Part shown: positions 50,301 to 60,344 of the stretch, piece after piece
How the letters are laid out: the number at the start of each line of letters is the position of its first letter
Position numbering within the stretch: the stretch's first letter is position 1
DNA from: Strigops habroptila
Lineage: Eukaryota; Chordata; Aves; Psittaciformes; Psittacidae
Length of the DNA stretch: 64,000 bases
Reading direction: 5' to 3'
Assembly: GCF_004027225.2 (NCBI RefSeq)
Contig: NC_044278.2
Span: forward strand, 96,526,743 to 96,590,742
The notes under the pieces: model-generated
What the model was told of the DNA's origin: nothing
What the model saw: only the letters and a program-made list of their open reading frames with translations
Database searches by the model: none
Made by a program: the position numbers and the translations under genes

Positions 50301-53300
50301 CATAAGAAGATTTTGGTATTCTGTGGGTGCCATGGGAAGGGGTTTAAAATCTCCAGCATGGCCAGGGAGTGAAGAAAGACTGAAGGAGAGATCTTGGGGC
50401 TAGCAGACTGTAGAATCATAGAATGGTTTGGGTTGGAAGGGACCTTAAAGATCATCTAGTTCCAACCCCCAGGGAACCAGGGATGGGGAATAGAAGGTGC
50501 CCAGGGACTGTGCAGGCTCCCAGTCTCTCAGGCTGTAATTTAACAGATATTTTATACTATTACAAAGTGAGTAATGCCTTACCCCTTGCTTTGGCTGCTT
50601 CCATGCACTTCCTTGTGCTGGCAAAAGTGTAGTGTGGAGAACTGGAATGGAGCCAGCCAAAAATTGGGCAGTCTGGGGATGTGGGTAAGCTGTTGCCATG
50701 CTTGTGCCACTGAAAAGGGAAGGACAGCAGAGGGGGAGAATGTGTAGCTGGAGCAGGAAGGGGGCAGGACTACTTTTTTAATGGAGGTGTTGGCTTGAAC
50801 CAGCTTCAAGGTGTTGAATGAAGGCCTCAGAAGTGTACAGGCAGGCCTGGAATGTGTTGTGAAGCGCTGTAAGAAATGGTTTGTATTGAACAAAAGGTTG
50901 GGTGAAGGGAAAATATTAAAAATTATATTCCATCAAGCCAGGTATTGCGTTCTGTCAGTGTTTGTGCAGCACGTAGGGTATTGTAACAGCTTCTTGTTAA
51001 AGTGTCTGATGTTTTTAATGACTGGAAAATGCTGGCCATGTGGGTTTGCTTATTTTGTAAATCCACGAGTGTAAGCAGAGAGGAACCACTCAGATGTTTA
51101 GGACCCCAGCTTAAAACTAATGCCCTGCTCTAGGCCTGGTTGTCTTCTCTATGCCAAATTCTGTCTGGCTGTCGTCAGCAGTAATGCCACCAGTGAAACA
51201 CAGTGGGGTAGTTGGTGTTTTTGTAAAGCTGATGCTGAGCTGTGCTGTTCCATGCTTGTGTTACCTGTGTGAGGGTTGTGTCTGTAAGTACAGTGCTTGG
51301 CTTGGCTCCTCTCTGGCTCGCTTCACCCCACTCCTCTGGAGCTCAGAGAGCAGTTCTGGTGCACAGAGTTCCCTGAGGGGGGTCCATCCATGTGGAGCAT
51401 GTCCTGAACACATGGTTTGTGTACGCACCTTGGCCTCTCTGGTGCTCCTCAGAAGTGTCACTCTTTCCATGCAGATCTACAACTGCATAAAGCATATGAT
51501 GGTTTTCAGAGAGGTCAGCCATCCTATGCATACCCAGTGCACATGCCTGTGGCACTCCTCTGGTGGGAGTTGTACTATCTGACATCACTCAGAAGGTCTG
51601 GAAAAGCCTCAAATTCCTTAATAAAGAAGGTTATATATATATTTTATATATAGGAAACACGGATGCACAGGAGGCCTGCATCTGCACCCGTTGCCGTGGG
51701 ATCATCTGGAGGAATTGCCTCGCTTCTCTCTTGCACGTGGTTTTTAATCCTCCTGTTCCCACATCAGGCAGCTTTCTTTACAGAATCACCTGCAAGATTT
51801 CATCTCGTTGAATCTTAGGTTGCTCAAGAAGTGACTTAACACTGTGATCTTATAGCGTTCATCTGCCGCCTGATCTCCAGCTGGGAGTGTCACCCCTCCC
51901 ACCCCCCAGCTGTCTGCACCTTTTGGAGCAGGCAAGCCTCTTTTTCAGCATAACTTCTGTTTGCAGTCATTAGTCCAGCAGATGGAGCAAATAGCTGAAT
52001 AAATGAAACTAGCACACAGTCCAGCGGCAGAGGCGCATGAGGTGGAGAGAGAGCAAACCTAAGGGTCTAAGTCCTGTTTTGAACCTCACTGTTTGCTGGC
52101 TGTTAGCTTTGTATTCCAAACAATACAGCACAGTGTCTTGAAACTCTTTAAAACAGAGTCTTTAAAAAATAAGTGTAAGCAAACAGGACTGGGAAGAGGA
52201 TGAGCAATGAGTGAATTGCTCTGCTGCAGTGGTACTGAACAGAGCAAATGCTGGTCCTGCCTTCTTCACTGAAGTCAGTGTGCTCACTCCCTGCTCAGGC
52301 CCCCAGAACAGCAGCGCTCTGTGCTCTGGCACAGTGACATTGGGCTGGATGAAAGTTTTAGAGATCCTCCAATAAAGATCCAGCAGGCATTGGTCTTTGA
52401 GATTGGTCTCTTTGAGATGATGCTGAGCTCTCAAGAGTGACATGAAGATCAAAGTGGATCCAATAGCAGGATTTTTCCAAGGGCTTGGGGCTGTCAGGTA
52501 GACCTGAGGCAAAGAAATGAATCTCCTGCCCAACCAAGCACCCTGCACATCTGTTATCATAGCAGCCTGAGATGTTCTGGCCTGTGTTCATCAGTGTATT
52601 TGTGCATCATGAACACCCTCCTAATACCAGCTTTCTGTTGAATGAGTGTCCTTCTGAATTATGGGAAGAACATGGTATCAGCTCCCTGTTATTCTGCAGA
52701 TGCATTTCCTATGCCTGGACAGTCACAGTGGTGCAGGCACCTGCCAAGTTTTACAACAGACTTTCTATCACTCTGGTGTAAGGGTTTGGGTTCTGGATAA
52801 AACTAGAGACTGGGGCAGGATTGTTAACTGGTTCAGTTGGAGCTCACAGCTTCATAGCCAGCTCTTGTCAACTACAGCTGAGCAGCCTTATCCTCCAACA
52901 GCATTTTCGTGGCCTTACAGTGCTGAGGTTTGGCCATAAGAAGTTGAGGAGTGCTAACACATACTGAAAGTAGCTGCTGGACGAATTCATCCGCTTTAAA
53001 CCGTGCTCAGGGCTACCCCTAAAATGCTAGAGACTTCATCCAAAAAAAGAATTATTAATCTCTCCTTGGTTCAGCTGTCTGTAATGTGGGGCAATGGGCA
53101 GGTGAAAGGTTTAAATAGGGCTGTTGAAAGATCTGTGATGTTCATATTACGGGTTAGAATCATAGAATATCTCAAGTTGGAAGGAACCCATAGGCATCAT
53201 CGAGTCCAACTCCCTGCTGCATTCTGGACTACCTGAAACTAAACCATATGACTAAGAGCATCGTCTAGATGCTCCTTAAACTTTTAAAAGGTTTAGTGCT

Positions 53301-55401
53301 GTGACTGCTTCCCTGGGGAGACTGTTCCAGAGACTGACCACCCTCTCTATAAAGAAAGGTCTGCAGAGTGTTCTTCCCTGTTTGAAGGCCCATCTGCAGT
53401 CTACGACAGAAGAGTGTCAGTACTAGAATGCCAGGGGCACCAGAGCAACCGCCGCCTCCGCTGGAGCTTACTGTGGCAGGGGAAGGTTCCAACCTCTGAG
53501 GCTGTGGCACGAGGAAGTGGTGGAAGAAACACCTTAGAAAAGTTATGCTGCCCCTGCTAGTGCTGCCTCTGTGCTCTTCAAACTCACTGCAATTCTCATA
53601 CCCATTAAGCTCTCATAAAAATAATTTTAATGTGATACCCAAAGTACTAGCCTGGGTTGGGTTACTTCTACCCATTTTATGGCACTTTTCACCAGGGGAT
53701 CTTAATGTGCTTCACAAAGGAGGGCAAATAGTGTTATCCCATTTTACACCTATTTAGGAGTGCCTTATGGAAATGGCAGAACAGGCAGAAGTAATGATTA
53801 CATTTAAAAGATCTGTGGGAGCCTTGGTTTTAAATAAGTAGATGTGTTCCTGCCAGCTTGAAGTCATCAGTAATAAGTCATCTCCGATGGTCAAATTTTA
53901 ATGGCAGACAACTTCCTGTACTGTGTTAACTGGTTATTTTTAATTTGTAGTAAGGTATCCATCCTAAAATACCAAAATGCTGATGACAGTGCAGCTCTGA
54001 TAGACATGTGTGCTCTTTGTTACAGCTATGAAGCCTCCCACCCCACCTTCTGTCCAACCAGGAGAGGACCAGAAAGCGAATAACATAGTCACCGTCACAG
54101 GTATCTCCCTTTGCTTGTTCATCATCTTTGCCACAGTTCTCATCACCCTCTGGAGGAAGCTCTGCAGAGCTCAGAAGTGCAGCACCGCCGTGCGCCGAAA
54201 CTCTGTCCATTCCCCTGGCTTCCGGAAGAACTCTGATGAGGAGAACATCTGCCAAGGCAACAAGCAGCGGGACAGCTTCACTGAAGGAGGGGATGCCCCT
54301 GTTAACATTCCTCTGACCTACAGGCGAAGCCTCCAATTTGCCCAAGAAGATGATGTCTCTGGAAGTGAGAACTTCCAGCCAAACGCCCAAAAAATAATCC
54401 CTCCGATCTTCAGCTACCGCCTGGCACAGCAGCAGCTGAAAGAGATGAAGAAGAAAGGCCTGACTGAGACCACCAAGGTGTACCATGTCTCTCAGAATCC
54501 CCTGACGGACACAGTTGTTGGTGCCACCACGATGCTTCCCCTGAGTGGAGAAAACCAAGAGGAAGCAGCAGCAAACAAATTTAGGATCAAATCTCCATTT
54601 CTGGACCAGCCAGCCAGTCAGCCCAAATTCCTGGGGGAAGGCTCTCACCCTAGGCTGGATTTTCCGTTCTCACAGGCCAATCCTGCAATGAGCCCTACCC
54701 AAACGTTGGTAAGAAGAGCTCATTTCAAGCACCAGGATAGCAGAGGGGACTTGCCTGAGAGGGGCTGCCACAGAAACCCGCAGTTCAGAAGAACAGCCAG
54801 TTTCCATGAAGCTAAAAAGGCCAGGCCTTTCAGAGAGAGGAGCATGTCCACCCTCACCCCCCGGCAGACTCCTCTCTACAACTCCAGGACCAGAACATGG
54901 GACCAGGGTTTGGAGGACAGGATGCGGCCAAAATCAAGGAACACTAATCCAACTGGTGAAAAGCTGGATCAGCCCCACAATGCTGTGCCAGGGTGTGAAC
55001 CACAGGGCCATGGCACAAAGTGCCACCACAGGGCAGGGCCCCCGGTGAAGAAGCTGGACCTGGTCACTGACCGCCAGCCTGGAGGTCAGGAGAAGGCAGC
55101 TGATAAGCCTGAGCCCAGCCGGAGCAAGCGGGGCCCTTCACCTAACCCCAGAGGCACGTGGCGGAAGGAAACGGGCTCAGCTGGCAAAGATAATTCCCAG
55201 AGAGGCCCAAGTGTAAGCCCTGCCCAGTACCGAAGGGACAAGTGCCAGAGCTTCCCCTTGGACCCTGAGTTTGCCTTTTATGATAATACTACTTTTGGCT
55301 TAACGGAGGCAGAGCAGCAGATGATCGACCTCCCTGGGTATTTCGGCTCCAATGAAGAGGATGAAACAAGTACTTTAAGCATTGAGAAGCTGGTGATCTG
55401 A
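35241..55401 (+). CDS. THSD1: THSD1, thrombospondin type 1 domain-containing protein 1 (complete coding sequence)
   Basis: Single-pass membrane protein, known in mammals from endothelial cells, where it supports focal adhesion and cell attachment. Coding segments 35323-35380, 40655-41620, 49958-50116 and 54026-55401 join in phase (lengths 58, 966, 159 and 1376) into 852 codons plus TGA, the same length as the human protein as I recall it. Order: hydrophobic signal peptide (about residues 1-22, with FSNLLLVVLC); ectodomain with eight N-glycosylation sequons; one TSR (342-394) with W344, W347 and W350 and six cysteines (353, 357, 368, 378, 388, 393); membrane helix about 415-437 (ISLCLFIIFATVLITLW); cytoplasmic tail of about 415 residues, basic and disordered in the middle, with a strongly conserved end (FAFYDNTTFGLTEAE, GYFGSNEEDE). 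The start is the ATG opening the signal peptide; an upstream ATG at 35286 is out of frame. The gene lies in tandem downstream of VPS36, as in mammals. Confidence 0.98.
35286..35375 (+). promoter_or_regulatory. THSD1: Upstream ORF overlapping the THSD1 start
   Basis: ATG at 35286 (G at -3, A at +4) opens 29 codons ending in TGA at 35373-35375, in the +1 frame relative to THSD1 and overlapping its first 51 coding bases. A ribosome using it could not easily reinitiate at the THSD1 start, so it may reduce translation. Whether it is used is not known. Confidence 0.5.
35381..40654 (+). other. THSD1: THSD1 intron 2 (5.3 kb)
   Basis: Donor gtgagt at 35381, acceptor ctcctttcag at 40645-40654. No CR1 tail, exon or RNA gene was recognised. 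Confidence 0.6.
40655..41620 (+). CDS. THSD1: THSD1 exon 3: N-terminal ectodomain
   Basis: 966 nt encoding residues 20-341 plus one base. Begins VLGE after the signal peptide, with YLLLERPGHVAFSND and tandem beta-rich segments (WPVFHIDLN, QVGLFTNEQLC, WVEFDCPA, FGYRLVV, FNCTLFDVGKNKYCFDLF). All eight N-x-S/T sequons of the ectodomain are in this exon. The donor ATGG|gtttgt at 41621 is less usual than gtaagt, but the split Glu codon formed with the next exon proves the junction. The frame runs only three further codons into the intron. Confidence 0.97.
43650..44240 (-). repeat. Possible ancient CR1/L3-like LINE relic
   Basis: Weakly preserved reverse-oriented LINE landmarks in the expected order: cctctagtctaggctcctat (43663), ccagagttatccagtctttt, gcttcagtctctagtgatta, gctgctagacgagacagct and a later tcatctcagtccttcc. 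Much divergence; the boundaries are approximate. Confidence 0.45.
46494..46514. promoter_or_regulatory. 21-bp palindrome with GTTAAT-type half-sites
   Basis: GCAATTAAC-ACA-GTTAATTGC, 9-bp perfect arms with a 3-bp spacer, resembling homeodomain or HNF1-like half-sites. It lies in AT-rich, motif-dense intronic sequence of THSD1. Function is inferred from the motif only. Confidence 0.35.
47572..47822 (-). repeat. CR1 LINE 3' fragment
   Basis: Reverse-oriented CR1 tail in THSD1 intron 3: tcatagaatcatagaatggt, ccctgccatgggcagggatg, ggatggggcagccacaactt and ttccttatatctaacctaat. Confidence 0.95.
48501..48808 (+). repeat. CR1 LINE 3' fragment
   Basis: Sense CR1 tail: gatataaggaagaagctctt, ggcactggaacaggttgccc, ggttggaactagatgatctt, ending ccattctatgattctgttct. 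It lies 0.7 kb from the copy at 47572 in the opposite orientation. Confidence 0.95.
49958..50116 (+). CDS. THSD1: THSD1 exon 4: thrombospondin type 1 repeat
   Basis: 159 nt, phase 1 to phase 1, encoding exactly the TSR: WSPWQPWSPC, SVTCGDGIRERFREC, then GCAGSPRETSLCSLEEC. It has the three layered Trp, the CxxxCGxG start and six Cys, all conserved. The donor is gtaagt at 50117. Because the exon is a multiple of three with matching phases, skipping it would give a frame-preserving 799-residue protein without the TSR; I recall a human isoform that lacks this segment. Confidence 0.97.
50411..50490 (-). repeat. CR1 LINE 3' tail fragment
   Basis: Reverse-oriented CR1 end of 80 bp: tagaatcatagaatggtttg, ggttggaagggaccttaaag and tctagttccaaccccc. 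Confidence 0.92.
53156..53400 (-). repeat. CR1 LINE 3' fragment, older subfamily
   Basis: Reverse-oriented CR1: agaatcatagaatatctcaa, catcatcgagtccaactccc, ttccctggggagactgttcc and agactgaccaccctctctat. The agtccaactccc wording marks a different subfamily from the ttccaacccccc copies. Confidence 0.9.
54026..55401 (+). CDS. THSD1: THSD1 exon 5: membrane segment and cytoplasmic tail
   Basis: 1376 nt encoding residues 395-851 plus the final residue and TGA (55399-55401). Starts with a short Pro-rich stalk (KPPTPPSVQPGEDQ), the membrane helix and a basic WRKLCR stop-transfer, then the tail. Conserved stretches include SFRKNSDEEN-like (FRKNSDEENIC), IIPPIFSYRLAQQQLKEMKK, KVYHVSQNPLTD, ANKFRIKSPF, RRTASFHEAKKARPFRERSM and the acidic C-terminus. 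The frame is open a few codons upstream of the exon, but the acceptor and split Ser codon set the start at 54026. Confidence 0.97.
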
Positions 55402-56340
55402 GGGACTCATTGCAGCCCTGCAGGAGGGGCATGAGCAGGAGTGGATCTGCAGGATCTGTCGGCTTCTGGTGGAAGGAGCAGCGGGAATTGTGTTACCTCC
55501 ACACAGAGCAGGAGGGATTAATGCCCCAAGTCTGGCTTGTGGGAACGCATTCCTTTCTAATTACTGGAAAGTGCTTCTATATCATTATTTTTTGTATGTA
55601 TGTGTGTACAATACACACAAAATACCCTGGGAAAGCACATGTTAGTGGAGGTGTGACACAGAAATGGCCAATACATTTTATTGCATAAAGCAGTTGTGTT
55701 TTGTGCATCATACGTGATGGAGACCACTGATCTGGCCTTTCTCACCTTGTGGACTGTGTACTAGTAGATAATAATGCCCTAAAGCATCCATTGTCCAGTA
55801 TCCTCAACCATCTGTCCTAATTAGTGAATCCTTGCCTATTTAGAAAACACAGACCTCAATTTGTGAGCAGTTTTCATCATTTTTATGGTAGTCATTATTG
55901 AAGTGTGTCGATTTGTTGCAATTGCTCAAATAAGTCATATGGTGGTGTTTGTTTTAGCTGCTTGCATGAAAGTGCAAACAATTGATGCTGAATACTTGGA
56001 GTGAATTTAAAACTGAGGGGGCATTTTTCACCCTTCAAGGTTTGGTATTTTCCTTCTGTCAATATTTATACCACAAAACCAGTGATGTACAGGTATTTGC
56101 AGGAAATGAGTAGAAGAGGCATGCTACTGGGAGGGCAAGGAAAACAGACGAACAAATTTGAGTCCTCACAGAAATGTTACTTGCAGCGTCTAAGCACCTG
56201 TAAAAGACAGTGAGACAACTGTTGAATCACCCATCCTTTCCATGATCATCTTTGCCTTTATTAAACTTTTCAAAATGTAAATATATTGACAATAATACTG
56301 CTACCGCAAGCTCAGAATAAATTATGAACAAATCCAGTAA
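55402..56340 (+). promoter_or_regulatory. THSD1: THSD1 3' UTR with candidate poly(A) signals
   Basis: After the stop the first plausible poly(A) signals are ATTAAA at 56260-56265 and AATAAA at 56316-56321, giving a 3' UTR of about 0.9 kb. Confidence 0.45.
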
Positions 56341-59300
56341 ACAACAAATTCATTTCATGAATACCTGTTTTGCAAACAAAAAGAAAACCTGGCTTGACAA
56401 CATCTGGTGATTCCCATAGAATCCTATGGTGAAGTACAATAGTTACTTTGGGTGGGTTTTTTTTTTTGTCAGGCTTTAGAACCAGAGATCACAAATTGAC
56501 AATTACACACTGCTGCAAGTATTCAGAGCTGGGTTGAAACCCCAGTTAACAACAGAGACAGAGCTCAGGCCAGCGAGAATGACTCAGAGCCTTTGCTTGC
56601 CATTTGTTGGGATAACCATCTCTTCAGGGAGTTTACAAAGACCAGGGAAATGCTATTGTGCAAAAACAAGAAAGGAGGAGATGGTGCCCATGGAGGATGG
56701 AGTGAGAGAAGGTAGGCTCAGGCAGAGGACTGTCTGTCTTAACTCTTCCATAAGAACCCCAACCCTACGTGCCCTTTAACCCCCCTGTGGGTGTGAAGGA
56801 ACACTTAGCATGTGCTCAGTTCTCTGGCAGGAGGCTGCTATCTTTCTCAAAACTGCCTTTCTGAGCAGATGGATAGGTTTCCCAAACCCACACTTCTGTT
56901 TTTATCCACACCAACAATAGTTTTAAAGGAAGAGCAGCATCACTGTGTGTTAGCCCGTTACTGATGGCACCCCACTGAAGTGTCCAAAGCATGCACGGGT
57001 AACCTGGCAGGCACACAGTGATGGTCTTGCTGTGACAGCCGCAGAGGAGAAAGACTCGCAGCGTTCGGCTGCCAGGGCCAAACCGGGCTGTCTGAATGGC
57101 CTTTTTGATGGGTAATGTTTCGCAGCTGCTGCTGCAGCACTGGGTCTGACTCACAGGGTGATGTGAGCTCCCTCTTTCCCAGGAGCTGGGCCAGCAGGCT
57201 GCACTGTCGACATTCAGCCCTTTGGCCCAGCATGGCATTAGTACCTGCTATGCATTCCCATAAGCTGTCAGCTTGAAATGCTCCTTAAAGCATTTGAGAT
57301 CATGTCCACGCTTGAAGAGTGAGCCAAAGCTGATCAAATGTAACAAGTCTTCAAAGTGACTTAAATGAGCTGGAAATCAGACCTCTGAAGCAATTGCTGC
57401 TCAGGTTACTAACCACCCCTATTCTAAGGTAAAGCCTGCCATGTAAAGCACATTCGCCCTGCAGCAGTGATGTGTCAGCAGGGCTACAATATCTGTTTAC
57501 AGCTTTGGTGAGCCCCCTCAGCACGGGAGACCTTGGGGAAACGGGAGATCAAATGTACAGCACAGCAGCACTGAGCAAGCATTCCCCTAACCTTCAGTGG
57601 GAGTGATGTGAGCCTGGCGGTAGCCCTCAGATCAAATAAGTACTCAGCTGGTGGTATTTTACCCTGCTTATTGAGATAAAGAGAGTTTTGAAACACTTCC
57701 GGGGTTTGCTGTGGGAGTTGTGGGGTCCTGCACAAAGCCCTGTGACCTGTGTCTCAGAGGGGGTTCCCTGCACCGCAGGAGGGCAGAGGAGCAGAAGCAT
57801 TGCTTCAAGCCAGATGCTGCTTCCTGCAACCTTGTCTCAGTGCTGACCTGCATTCAGAACAGCTACTGTAATGCATTGCATGTACTTAGGTGCATCTTAC
57901 GTCTAAGACACCAAGGCAGACCCCTTCCCTCCCAGCTTGTCAGGTGTGGGCCGCTTTTATCTCTTTTTCTCTGCCTTTCTTTCTCTCAGAGAGACAAAAA
58001 AGCACCATGACATATTGATGCTGGCTGAAGGCAGTCCAACTATAATGCCTGCTTCTCCGTCTTGACACAGAGGGAAGGAAGCTCTGTACTCTGGACTGCT
58101 CACTGCTCCCCCATTGGGGAACTGGGCTGGGTAGCAGCCCAGGTAGTTACCTGTCTAAGCCCTGTTGACTTTATCTCCAGCTTGATATCTCTGTTATTGA
58201 TAGCTCCATTATCAGGTGGGTTATTGGCTGCTCAATGAACTGTCAAACCACTAATGCTGTCCCTTTGGTGCTGTAGTTGATTTCTAACATGCAGAGTTGT
58301 GCATCACCAGTCTGCAATCTGTACCCTGCTTCCATAGCCCCTCTACCGAAGAACGGGATTGAGCATCATCTGCCAGAAGGCATTAATTTATTTCACTCAA
58401 TTTTCTCTGTCTTTTGCCTAGACAAAAATTGTCCTTTCATCCCTCAGCACTGCATCAGTGGCCACATGGTTATAATGTGTGCAAAGGGATTCCTTATGTT
58501 CCCAACATGCAGTTACAACCTTGCACTAAGATTTTACCACAGTATAAAATACAGAAGTAGTTATCAGAAAGTAAATAGTTCATAGCCCTTTCTTCACAAG
58601 GGCAACCTCATTTCAGAGAGGTAGGTGCAAGTTTTGTTCCAACGTGGGGGTGTGGGAAGAGGGCTTTAGGAACACTGCTCCCTGGAGTGCTGGCCTGTGC
58701 TCTCCAGTGTCACGTTTGCAATCACTGGGATCTCTGAGAAGAACTGAGAACAGAGTTTGCGTCTTCATAAAGCAGAGGAACCAAACCAAGTTTGATACTG
58801 AACTTTTACATGTCTCTGCATTGTCTCCAGGACAGCTTGAGCCCTGGAATTTAAACTTACCTTGCAGAGAGACTCTCAACCACCCAGGACAGCAGGTGTA
58901 AAAGCACCAGAGCCAACACCAAAAGAAAGCGTTTCTCATATTACGAGCTTTCTCAAGATTTTAATCCAAATTTCTGTTCAAGTTCCTACCGTTGAAAATG
59001 AAATAGGAAGTGTTAAGACCTACTCAGATGGTTTTATTTCATCCTCTATGGATATATAATACAAATTGCAATATGCATGGATCTAAAAGCAAGTAAATGG
59101 AAAAGAACTACCAGTTTAAAAAAAATTATTGTAATTCAGAAAAAAAATAGGCTCATTTTACCACATGGTAGTTAAATGATTTGCATCAAGCTGATATTAC
59201 TGTTCATTTTAACTGTTGTTATTAAAAACTTGTGGAAAATAGATTTTCAGTATCCCATTTCTTTCAGTCATTTGTGTTGCTGTTTCATTTCACTCGAGTG

Positions 59301-59949
59301 AGATAAGGAAAGCAGTGGGCCTTACGGTTCAACCACTTTCCGCTTTAATATTCCCCTTCACTAACTCGAAGTCATCTGGTAAATTATGGGAGAACATACA
59401 AATGAATCATGACTGTGTTTTATGAACTCCCTAAGTGTATCTGTGCTTATCTTAAATTCGGTAAAATCTGCCTCATTTTAATCTGGGGCTTAAGTCTGGT
59501 TGGCAGCATTGTCTTTGCATTAATGGGTCGCAGTGTGCTGCAGAAGTGGATCCGCAGCACGAAGCTGTTGGCAACAAAACCCGGTGCCCACACTGTCCAT
59601 GTTATGGGGGTTTACTTTGAAGTAGCCTTAGTCTGAATGCGTGTTAGCAGTTGGAGCATGTCCATCCACTGCCTTGGCTTCACACTCTCCAGGAGCATTC
59701 TGCAACTGAAGTGTGGCAGTTGGGGGCCACAGAGGCAGCTGTTGAAACATTCTCCTGATCCACTAACGAAGGTAGACCAGATGAAGTCCAGTTCCCCATC
59801 ACCTTGTTGGTTCTTATGTTCTCGTAACTGAAGCAGTGATGATTAAAATCAGGATGAGAAGGACTGGGCCCTTGAAGAGTACAGATAGCTAAAAGAACAT
59901 TCTTGATCATTCAAGGTCCAGAGAGCTTTTCATAAACACTCTCCTATGA
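56341..59949. other. Spacer between convergent THSD1 and the fibrinogen-like gene
   Basis: About 3.6 kb between two gene ends pointing at each other. No CR1 tail, exon or RNA gene recognised. An octamer ATTTGCAT is at 59179-59186 and a 12-bp palindrome TCACTCGAGTGA at 59290-59301. Confidence 0.6.
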
Positions 59950-59968
59950 AGTGCTGAAAATTGCTGTG

Positions 59969-59974
59969 TTTATT
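59969..59974 (-). terminator. Poly(A) signal of the fibrinogen-like gene
   Basis: AATAAA on the reverse strand (TTTATT as given), 181 bases after the stop codon, followed by a GT-rich stretch containing GTGTTTATG. This would give a short 3' UTR of about 200 bases. Confidence 0.6.
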
Positions 59975-60154
59975 CCATGATGAGATCCATATGTTTTCTG
60001 TTAAATTATTGGCTGGCTGTGCTCAAACAACATTAGCTTCAGCAACTTCAGTTATTGCAGTGCAGGTTTGGCTGTTGGCAGGAGCAGAGGGCTGGCTGTT
60101 AACTTACACAATTCCCTTCAGCCTGTACTTCTTTCCTTTCCAAAGCAGCAGGTT

Positions 60155-60344
60155 TCAGCTGCCCTGACTGTTCTCACCATCTCCACTCTCGCTGTCAACA
60201 AAGAATGGAGCCCTGATTTTCATGGCTGAGTATTTTAGTGAGTACCACATTCCATGCCACGTAGACCAAACCAAGCCATCGTCGTGGGATCCATTGTACC
60301 TTCCCGTTCTGTAGTACCGGCCATTGAGGTTCACGGCATGGCAC
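60155..60344 (-). CDS. Fibrinogen-like gene, terminal coding exon
   Basis: On the reverse strand it follows cgttacaag, completes an Arg codon and encodes [11 protein letters not shown] through [12 protein letters not shown] and an acidic tail; TGA at 60157-60155. 190 nt. Confidence 0.9.

Larger units (their letters stand above)
50117..54025 (+). other. THSD1: THSD1 intron 4 (3.9 kb)
   Basis: Donor gtaagt at 50117, acceptor ttgttacag ending at 54025. Contains a short CR1 end at 50411, an AT dinucleotide-rich run at 51631-51654 and an older CR1 fragment at 53156. No exon recognised. Confidence 0.6.

Noticed and set aside
49668-50333. 221-codon minus-strand open frame across the TSR exon
   Set aside because: It overlaps the conserved THSD1 exon 4 in antisense and has no recognisable domain.
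54010-54025. Extra codons upstream of THSD1 exon 5 in the same frame
   Set aside because: The acceptor ttacag at 54020-54025 and the split Ser codon place the exon start at 54026.
53926-54648. 240-codon minus-strand open frame over THSD1 exon 5
   Set aside because: Antisense shadow of a conserved coding exon; no splice or domain evidence.
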